Shown here one piece after another: positions 1 to 4,856 of a DNA stretch of 5,738 nucleotides; within the stretch, counting starts at the first letter, position 1; every line of letters begins with the position of its first letter. The notes beneath the pieces are model-generated. The model saw only the letters and a program-made list of their open reading frames with translations, did no database searches and was not told the origin of the DNA. Origin of the DNA: Clostridiales bacterium (GTDB taxonomy: Bacteria > Bacillota_A > Clostridia > Christensenellales > Aristaeellaceae); the NCBI GenBank assembly GCA_012514855.1, contig JAAYZL010000432.1, positions 1-5,738 on the forward strand, in the 5' to 3' direction. Made by a program: the position numbers and the translations under genes.

Positions 1-12
1 ATCGAAGCGTAG
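1..12 (+). CDS. Possible last codons of an upstream gene (partial)
   Basis: The window opens with three sense codons (Ile-Glu-Ala) and a TAG stop at 10-12, 8 nt before a terminator-like hairpin that begins at 21. That is where the end of a rightward gene would be expected. The next frame also stops early (TAA at 14-16, after Ser-Lys-Arg-Arg), so the frame cannot be decided from this fragment. Nothing can be said about function. Confidence 0.25.
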   Translation: MEA

Positions 13-20
13 GTAAAAGC

Positions 21-55
21 CAAATGCCGCCCCGCCGGATCGCGGGGCGGCTTTG
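21..55 (+). terminator. Rho-independent terminator hairpin, possibly bidirectional
   Basis: Arms 26-35 (GCCGCCCCGC) and 42-51 (GCGGGGCGGC) are perfect reverse complements: a 10-bp, almost pure GC stem with a 6-nt loop (36-41). CAAA at 21-24 can also pair with TTTG at 52-55 across a single bulged T at 25. On the + strand the U tract is short (TTTG). On the - strand the hairpin is followed by ATTTGGCTTTT, which is richer in U, so it may stop transcription in both directions. It separates whatever lies to the left from the promoter at 95-124. Confidence 0.8.
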
Positions 56-94
56 TCCGCTTCAACCCCCGCTCCCCGCCCTCTCCGATTGTCC

Positions 95-124
95 TTGAAC
101 CCCGACCCCCGCCTGTGGTATAAT
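95..124 (+). promoter_or_regulatory. Sigma-A (sigma-70 type) extended -10 promoter for the operon
   Basis: A consensus -10 hexamer TATAAT lies at 119-124 and is preceded by TG at 116-117, the extended -10 motif. A 4-of-6 match to the -35 box, TTGAAC, lies at 95-100 with an 18-bp spacer. In such GC-rich DNA a full TATAAT is unlikely to be chance, and it lies directly upstream of a ribosome binding site and start codon. The predicted transcription start is near 131, which would give a leader of only about 15 nt. It probably drives the four rightward genes up to the terminator at 4813-4850. Confidence 0.8.
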
Positions 125-132
125 CGACCAAA

Positions 133-139
133 GGGAGGG
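133..139 (+). promoter_or_regulatory. Ribosome binding site that fixes the MBL hydrolase start
   Basis: GGGAGGG at 133-139 contains GGAGG (134-138), 7 nt before the ATG at 146. This supports the ATG over the upstream in-frame TTG at 53, which would put the promoter and part of the terminator inside the coding region. Confidence 0.85.
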
Positions 140-145
140 ATACGC

Positions 146-859
146 ATGTTTCTGTCCGTTCTTGGGGTCAACGGCCCCTTCCCCGCTGCGGGGGGCGCGT
201 GCTCCGGCTACCTCGTCGAAAGCGACGGCGGCGACACAAAGCTGCTGCTCGACTGCGGCACGGGCGCGCTTTCGAGGCTCCTGAAGTTGACGCCGATCGA
301 GGCGCTCTCGGGCGTCGTGCTCTCCCACCTGCACTTCGACCACATGTCCGACATGCTGCCGATGCTGTACGCGCTGCAGCTCTCCGCCCGCAGATACCCG
401 CTGCCGGTGTTCGCCCCGGAGCGCCCGGAGCGCGTGCGCGCGCTGCTGGAGAGCCCGCACTGCGACCTGTTTTCCCACAGCGACATCACGCTTCAGGAGA
501 TGCGCATCTCGTTCGTCCCCGCCGTCCATCCGGTCGAGGCCTCGTGCGTGTCGGTCGAGTGCGACGGCGCTCGGCTCGTGTTCACCGGCGACACGAACGA
601 AAACCCGGCGCTCGCGCTGTTCGCGGACGGGTGCGACCTGCTGCTCGCGGACGCGGGCTTTCTGGCCGCGGACTGGACGCCGAAGGCCCCGCACCTCTCC
701 GCTCTGCTCTGCGGCGAGCTCGCGAGCTCCGTTCGCGCCGGCGCGCTGCTTCTGACGCACCTGAACCCGAAGTACGACCCTCAGGCGCTGCTTAAGGAGG
801 CGCGGGCGGCCTGTCCGCGCGCGGAGATCGCGGTTCCCGGGAAGCGGTACAGGGTCTGA
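146..859 (+). CDS. MBL-fold metallo-hydrolase, YhfI / RNase Z-like group
   Basis: This is a 237-residue, apparently cytosolic, single-domain metallo-beta-lactamase-fold protein. The family usually binds two zinc ions and hydrolyses phosphodiester or ester bonds; the substrate here is unknown. Visible hallmarks are the N-terminal strand with a Gly-rich loop (about 7-22), LLLDCGTG (33-40), the metal motif HLHFDH (H61, H63, D65, H66), H128 in VHPV, the bridging aspartate D149 in FTGDT, HLS with H183, and a C-terminal His in LLTHLNP (H205). All expected ligands are present. Length and motif pattern match Bacillus YhfI-like proteins (about 240 residues, related to ElaC/RNase Z). A tRNA 3'-processing exosite arm is not evident, so true RNase Z is less likely. 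The start at 146 is chosen from the ribosome binding site and promoter just upstream. comEC begins 2 nt after the stop, so the two are very likely co-transcribed and perhaps translationally coupled. The fold assignment is firm; the function is not. Confidence 0.93.
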   Translation: MFLSVLGVNGPFPAAGGACSGYLVESDGGDTKLLLDCGTGALSRLLKLTPIEALSGVVLSHLHFDHMSDMLPMLYALQLSARRYPLPVFAPERPERVRALLESPHCDLFSHSDITLQEMRISFVPAVHPVEASCVSVECDGARLVFTGDTNENPALALFADGCDLLLADAGFLAADWTPKAPHLSALLCGELASSVRAGALLLTHLNPKYDPQALLKEARAACPRAEIAVPGKRYRV

Positions 860-861
860 CG

Positions 862-3234
862 ATGCCGATCAAGGACCTCCCGCTGCCGCTGCGAGCGCTG
901 TCCTGCCGGCCGCTTCTGCTGTTCGCGGCGTGCTTCGGGATCGGCGCGATCGTCGCCCGCGGAAGCCCTCTCCCGCTGTGGCTGAGCCTCGGCTCGGCGT
1001 CCGCGCTGCTGCTTTCGTGGGTGCTGATTCGCGTCGGCGGCCGCCGGCTCGGGGCGCTCGTCATGGCCGCGGGGATGTTTCTCGGCGCCGCGCGAATGAC
1101 GCTCGCGGTCGACGCGCAGCCCGCCGTCCGGACGCGGTATTCGATCCGGCTCGCGGGAACGGTCGCGGACGACCCCTTCGTGGACGCCGAAAAGGGGCGG
1201 CTGACGTGCAAGCTGAAGGGTGTGTCGGTCGACGGGGAGCCGCTACCCTACGGCGTGCGGCTGTACCTCCGCGGCGGAACGGCCGCGCTCGGGCGCGTCC
1301 TGATCGGCCAGAGGATCGAGGCGGAAGCGCACCTGTGGGCGCCGGAGCGCGCGACGAACCCCGGCGCGTTCGACTTTTCCGAGTACCTCTGGCGCAACGG
1401 CATGGCCGCCTACGCGACCGCGCAGCTCTCGGGCGCGAAGGTGACGGGCGAATCCGAAGGCCCGGCCGCGTGGCTCGGCGGCGTCCGGAAATCGCTCGGC
1501 GCGCGGATCGACGAATTGTTCCCCAAGAGCCGCGACCTCGTGCGCGCGCTGATTTTGGGCGACCGGAGCGAGATGTCCGAGGATCTGCGCGAGAGCTTCA
1601 GCCGCGCGGGCGTGTCGCACGTGCTGTCGATCTCGGGGCTGCACATCACGCTCTTGGCGATGGCCGTGCTGGCGCTCTTCCGGCTGTTCCTGCCGCGCCC
1701 CGCGGCGTTTTCGCTCGCGCTCTTGCTCGTGGTGTTCTACGGCGTGCTCGTCGGCATGCACATGCCGGTGCTGCGCGCGATCCTGATGTACGCGGCGCTG
1801 TGCCTGGGCCAGTTGCTCGGCCGGCCGTCGGACGCGGCGACCAGGCTGTCGCTTGCGTTTTTGCTGCTGACCGCGTGGAACCCGCTGTACCTGTCGGACG
1901 CGGGCTTCGTGCTCTCGTTCTCGGCGTCGGCGGGCATGCTGTGCCTGTCGCCGTCGCTGACGCGCGTTCTCCGGGTCGACCGCATCCCCCAAAGACGCTC
2001 GCTCCGCCCCGCCGCGCTCGGAAGGAAGGCCGTCCGGTACTTCGGCTCGCTCGTGGCCGCGACGCTCGCCGCGCAGCTCGCGACGCTTCCCGCGATCGTG
2101 GCATACTACGGAAAGCTTCCGGTGCTCGCGACGCTTTCAAACCTCGCCGTCGTTCCACTGACGCTCTTGGGCATGCTGCTCTCGATCGCGGCGCTCGCGC
2201 TGTCGTTTGTCTGGGGGCCGCTCGGCGCGATCCTCGGCTTCGCTTCCGACCTGCTGATGCGCTTTCTCGCCGACGTGACGCGGTTTTGCGCGGCCCTTCC
2301 GCTGAGCGACGTGCGGATGCCGCCGTTCCCCCTGTGGCTCGCGGTCGCGCACGCGTGCCTCCTTCCCATGATCTCCGAGCTCTCGACGCTCCCCCGGCGC
2401 GCGCGCGAGTGGCTGCTGCTCGCGCTCCCGGCGACGGCGTGCCTCGCGGTTATGTTGGCCGCGTTCGGGCAGCCGGGGCTCGCGATCGTGTTCCTCGACG
2501 CGGGGCAGGCGGACGCGGCGGTCGTGCGCGCCGGGGGCTCCGCGTACCTGGTGGACGTGGGGCTGCCCGAGACGCCGTCCGACGACTACCTCGCGTGGGC
2601 GGGGCTTGAGCCGAAGGCCGTGTTCCTGTCGCACCCGCACGCCGACCACGCGGGCGGGCTGAATCAACTGCTCGACAGCTTCGCGCCGGAAGTGATCTAC
2701 GTGCCCGCCGGATGGTACGGCATTGAGGCGGACGAGGGCGTGTCGGAGGCCGTCTCGCGCGCCGAATCGCTCGGGGCGGTCGTCGTCGAGCTCTCGGCGG
2801 GCGACGCCGTGGCCCTGTCCGACGGCGTGCTGGCGACGGTGCTCCACCCCGCGACCGGCGCGGAAATCGACGACGCGAACGGCATCTCGATGGTGCTTTT
2901 GATCGAGTACGGCGACGCGGCGGCGCTGTTCACCGGCGACCTGCCGATGGGCTTCGAGCCGGGCCCGATGCCGGACGTCGACGTGCTGAAGGTCGCGCAC
3001 CACGGCTCGAACGGCAGTTCCAGCTACATGGCGCTCAATTCCGCGACCCCGTCGGCGTCCGTGATCCCGGTTGGCCGCGGCAACGGCTACGGGCATCCCG
3101 GCGACGCATTGCTGAAGCGGCTCGAGGACACCGGCACGAAGATCTACCGCACGGATCTGCGCGGCGCGGTCACCGCGGAACTTCAACAAGACGGCGGCGT
3201 GCGCGTTCGGACGCATCTCGCCCCGGAGGGCTGA
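862..3234 (+). CDS. comEC: ComEC/Rec2 family DNA internalisation channel
   Basis: ComEC is the membrane protein that passes single-stranded transforming DNA into the cytoplasm during natural competence. This 790-residue copy has the full three-part layout. First come about three N-terminal membrane segments (about 18-82) followed by the extracytoplasmic OB-like DUF4131 region (about 90-190, with the NPGAFDF signature at 166-172). Second is the Competence channel domain (about 215-505) with ILGDRSEMS (231-239), SISGLH (256-261), DAGFVLSFSA (346-355) and many hydrophobic helices. Third is a C-terminal MBL domain (about 538-785) with LDAGQADA (545-552), SHPHADHAGG (590-599: H591, H593, D595, H596), H662, FTGDL (D693), AHHGS (H713, H714) and GHPGD (H745). 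The metal ligands look intact, fitting the proposed role of this domain in degrading the non-transported strand. Length is normal and no frameshift is visible. The ATG lies 2 nt after the previous stop with AGGG at 851-854 as a modest binding site. holA follows after 2 nt. comEA and comEB, the usual Bacillus neighbours, are not in the window. Confidence 0.97.
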   Translation: MPIKDLPLPLRALSCRPLLLFAACFGIGAIVARGSPLPLWLSLGSASALLLSWVLIRVGGRRLGALVMAAGMFLGAARMTLAVDAQPAVRTRYSIRLAGTVADDPFVDAEKGRLTCKLKGVSVDGEPLPYGVRLYLRGGTAALGRVLIGQRIEAEAHLWAPERATNPGAFDFSEYLWRNGMAAYATAQLSGAKVTGESEGPAAWLGGVRKSLGARIDELFPKSRDLVRALILGDRSEMSEDLRESFSRAGVSHVLSISGLHITLLAMAVLALFRLFLPRPAAFSLALLLVVFYGVLVGMHMPVLRAILMYAALCLGQLLGRPSDAATRLSLAFLLLTAWNPLYLSDAGFVLSFSASAGMLCLSPSLTRVLRVDRIPQRRSLRPAALGRKAVRYFGSLVAATLAAQLATLPAIVAYYGKLPVLATLSNLAVVPLTLLGMLLSIAALALSFVWGPLGAILGFASDLLMRFLADVTRFCAALPLSDVRMPPFPLWLAVAHACLLPMISELSTLPRRAREWLLLALPATACLAVMLAAFGQPGLAIVFLDAGQADAAVVRAGGSAYLVDVGLPETPSDDYLAWAGLEPKAVFLSHPHADHAGGLNQLLDSFAPEVIYVPAGWYGIEADEGVSEAVSRAESLGAVVVELSAGDAVALSDGVLATVLHPATGAEIDDANGISMVLLIEYGDAAALFTGDLPMGFEPGPMPDVDVLKVAHHGSNGSSSYMALNSATPSASVIPVGRGNGYGHPGDALLKRLEDTGTKIYRTDLRGAVTAELQQDGGVRVRTHLAPEG
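3225..3230 (+). promoter_or_regulatory. Ribosome binding site of holA inside the end of comEC
   Basis: GGAGGG at 3225-3230 lies within the last codons of comEC, 6 nt before the ATG at 3237. It supports this start and suggests that holA translation is coupled to comEC termination. Confidence 0.85.
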
Positions 3235-3236
3235 GC

Positions 3237-4280
3237 ATGACCTGGAAGAATTTGTTCGCCGGGATCAAGGCGGGGGCGCTGCAAAACGTCTACCTGTTCT
3301 CCGGCCCGGAGGAATTCATCAAGCGGGAGGCGCTCGACGCGCTCCGGGCGAAGCTGTTGCCGCCGGGGCTCGAGCAGCTGAACCTCGCGGTGCTCGAGGG
3401 CGCGGGCGCGAGGGACGTCATCGCCGCGGCGGAGACGCTCCCCTTCATGTGCGAGCGCCGGCTGGTCGTCTTGCGCGACTGGGCGCCGCTGCTGCCGGGA
3501 AAGGCGAAGAACGAGGAGGACGAGGTCTCGCGGATGCTCTCGTGGCTCGAGAACCCGCCCGAAACCGCGATCGTCGTCTTCTACCTGCGCGGTGAGCCCG
3601 ACGCGCGCAAGCGCCTCCCGGCGGCGCTCAAAAAGCGCGGCGCGGAGGTGCGGTTCGATCCGCTGTCCGATCCGGAGCTGCTGCGCTGGGCGAACAAGAG
3701 GCTGAAGCCGGTCGGCAAGTCGATCTCGCAGGAGGCCGCGTCGCACCTCGCGTTCTCCGCGGGGCGGGAGCTGAACCGGCTGTCGCAGGAGCTCGACAAG
3801 CTCATCGCGTTCACGGGCGACCGCGAAGAGATCGACGTCGGGGACATCGAGGAGGCCGTCTCGCCCTCGCTCGAGTTCAGCGTGTTCGAGATGCTCGACT
3901 TCCTGTTCGCGGGCGACGCCGTCCGCGCGGAGCGGAGCCTCGGGACGCTTATTATGGGCGGGCAGACGTACGTCGGCATCCTCGCGATGGTCGTCCGGCA
4001 GCTTCGGACGCTGACGCACATGGCGCTGTCCATTCGCGCGGGCGCGGGCACCGCGCCGGTCGAAAAGCAGCTCGGGCTGCACCCCTACGCCGCCCGGCGC
4101 GCCTCCGAACAGGCCCGGGGGCTCGATCCCGCGCGGCTCCGGGCGATCTACGGAGAATGCGTCGACGCGGATTTCGCGATCAAGTCCGGAAAACTGCGCG
4201 ACCGCGAGGCGCTTCGGCTCGCGGTGCTGAAAATTGCCGAAATTCGTCGCCCGGAACCGGGAACCAATTCCGCCGGTTGA
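3237..4280 (+). CDS. holA: DNA polymerase III subunit delta (clamp loader)
   Basis: Delta is the clamp-loader subunit that opens the beta sliding-clamp ring at primed DNA during chromosomal replication. This 347-residue protein has the normal family length (about 330-350). Recognisable stretches in order: VYLFSGPEEF (18-27), the strand and loop at the start of the N-terminal AAA+-like domain; LPFMCERRLVVLRD (68-81), the conserved region thought to contact the clamp; LENPPET (104-110) and VVFYLRG (113-119); GRELNRLSQELDKL (176-189), a strong delta signature; LEFSVFEMLDFL (212-223), the start of the C-terminal collar domain; LGLHPYAARRA (279-289); and AIKSGKLRD (314-322) near the end. Delta lacks ATPase motifs, and none is seen here. 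The gene follows comEC by 2 nt, matching the conserved comEC-holA (yqeN) order of Firmicutes. rpsT, often found just beyond holA in this group, is absent here. Confidence 0.96.
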   Translation: MTWKNLFAGIKAGALQNVYLFSGPEEFIKREALDALRAKLLPPGLEQLNLAVLEGAGARDVIAAAETLPFMCERRLVVLRDWAPLLPGKAKNEEDEVSRMLSWLENPPETAIVVFYLRGEPDARKRLPAALKKRGAEVRFDPLSDPELLRWANKRLKPVGKSISQEAASHLAFSAGRELNRLSQELDKLIAFTGDREEIDVGDIEEAVSPSLEFSVFEMLDFLFAGDAVRAERSLGTLIMGGQTYVGILAMVVRQLRTLTHMALSIRAGAGTAPVEKQLGLHPYAARRASEQARGLDPARLRAIYGECVDADFAIKSGKLRDREALRLAVLKIAEIRRPEPGTNSAG

Positions 4281-4305
4281 TCGTCTAAGCATCAGCCGAA
4301 GCTAT

Positions 4306-4310
4306 GGAGG
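4306..4310 (+). promoter_or_regulatory. Ribosome binding site that fixes the secreted-protein start
   Basis: GGAGG at 4306-4310 lies 8 nt before the ATG at 4319. An in-frame ATG at 4304 overlaps this site and has no binding site of its own, so translation from 4319 is preferred. That start also places the Lys-Lys of the signal peptide directly after the initiator Met. Confidence 0.85.
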
Positions 4311-4318
4311 TTTTATCG

Positions 4319-4798
4319 ATGAAGAAAATTGTGTCGGCCTTGCTGTTGCTGGCGGTGCTTTTGACCGCCGCCGCATATGCGGACAGCGTGCCCGCGATCT
4401 CGAACGACCTGTTTGCCGACGCGAAGGAGGCGCTGAGCCTGCTCTCGTACGGCGAGTTCCAGCGCGTTTCGGAGCTTCTGCCGTTCTCCGGCGACGCGCC
4501 CGACGCCTCCGAATGGGAGCGATTTGCCGATACCTTCGAGACGCTGAACTCCGGAACCGTGCAGCGGGAGGTCTCCGTCGCGTTCTGGATCAACGCCACG
4601 TGGTATCTGGCCGTGCCGGTCTCGAAGCCGGACAGGGGCAGCGTGGAGGCGTTTGTCCTGAGCTCCGCGGACGGCGAGACGTTCTCCGGCTACAAGTACA
4701 CGACCTGGGGCAACGTCGAAAAGGGCTACGAGGCCAGCGACTATGTCAAGTGGAACAAGGAGTACGTCGCCGGGACACCGATCGTCATCGGGGACTGA
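4319..4798 (+). CDS. Small secreted protein of unknown function
   Basis: I do not recognise this 159-residue protein. It starts with a clear Sec signal peptide: MKK, a hydrophobic core (about 4-19), and a likely signal peptidase I site after AYA (19-21). No Cys is present, so it is not a lipoprotein. The mature part (about 138 residues) is acidic: 22 Asp/Glu against 10 Lys/Arg. It contains five Trp (66, 90, 95, 130, 145) and many Tyr. The first half looks helical (about 28-76, with LSLLSYGEFQRVSELL at 39-54). The second half looks like beta strands (VSVAFWI 85-91, WYLAVPVS 95-102, VEAFVLSS 109-116, FSGYKYTTW 122-130). Helices followed by a curved sheet could suggest an NTF2-like or cystatin-like fold, but this is a guess. 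No catalytic or metal motif is evident. The gene lies 38 nt after holA with no convincing promoter in the gap, so it is probably the last gene of the operon. The strong ribosome binding site allows good expression. Its codon usage is slightly less GC-rich than that of its neighbours. Confidence 0.88.
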   Translation: MKKIVSALLLLAVLLTAAAYADSVPAISNDLFADAKEALSLLSYGEFQRVSELLPFSGDAPDASEWERFADTFETLNSGTVQREVSVAFWINATWYLAVPVSKPDRGSVEAFVLSSADGETFSGYKYTTWGNVEKGYEASDYVKWNKEYVAGTPIVIGD

Positions 4799-4812
4799 CG
4801 CGCCTCCCAAAT

Positions 4813-4850
4813 GAAGAAGCCCTCCGGTTCAATCGCCGGAGGGCTTCTTC
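4813..4850. terminator. Bidirectional rho-independent terminator between convergent genes
   Basis: Arms 4813-4827 (GAAGAAGCCCTCCGG) and 4836-4850 (CCGGAGGGCTTCTTC) form a perfect 15-bp stem with an 8-nt loop (4828-4835). The stem base is AAG/CTT-rich, so each strand ends in a pyrimidine-rich tail: CTTCTTCTCGTCGTC on the + strand, and CTTCTTCATTT on the - strand. It fills most of the 58-nt gap between the stop of the secreted-protein gene (4798) and that of the aldolase (4857), and probably ends both transcripts. Confidence 0.93.
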
Positions 4851-4856
4851 TCGTCG

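Noticed and set aside
53..145. N-terminal extension of the MBL hydrolase from an in-frame TTG at 53
   Set aside because: It would overlap the terminator tail, the -35/-10 promoter and the ribosome binding site, and the extra residues (Pro/Arg-rich) do not resemble the family. The ATG at 146 has a well-spaced GGAGG.
545..552. Thought that ComEC's LDAGQADA (protein residues 545-552, at about 2494-2517 nt) might be a degenerate active-site motif
   Set aside because: The usual form is FLDVGQGDA, but Ala in the Gly position is common in MBL proteins of this type and every metal-ligand His/Asp is present, so there is no sign of inactivation.
930..2609. 559-codon open frame on the + strand inside comEC
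   Set aside because: It is a frame-shifted shadow dominated by Arg, Ala and Pro. The comEC frame carries all recognisable domains without interruption.
2137..3216. Long open frame on the - strand opposite comEC
   Set aside because: Its translation is extremely rich in Arg, His, Gln and Glu, as expected for an antisense shadow of a high-GC gene, and it lies entirely opposite a well-supported comEC.
4255..4278. Possible hairpin at the end of holA (AACCGG 4255-4260 with CCGGTT 4273-4278, inner GAA/TTC)
   Set aside because: The stem is short, contains a 2-nt bulge, overlaps the holA coding end and is not followed by a U run, so it is not a convincing terminator between holA and the secreted gene.
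4261..4289. Possible separate promoter for the secreted-protein gene (TCTAAG at 4284-4289 as -10)
   Set aside because: Only 4 of 6 positions match TATAAT, and there is no recognisable -35 at a suitable distance (GAACCA at 4261-4266).
3183..4292. Long open frame on the - strand covering holA
   Set aside because: It shows the same low-complexity Arg/Glu/Leu-rich shadow composition, and holA on the + strand has clear family motifs along its whole length.
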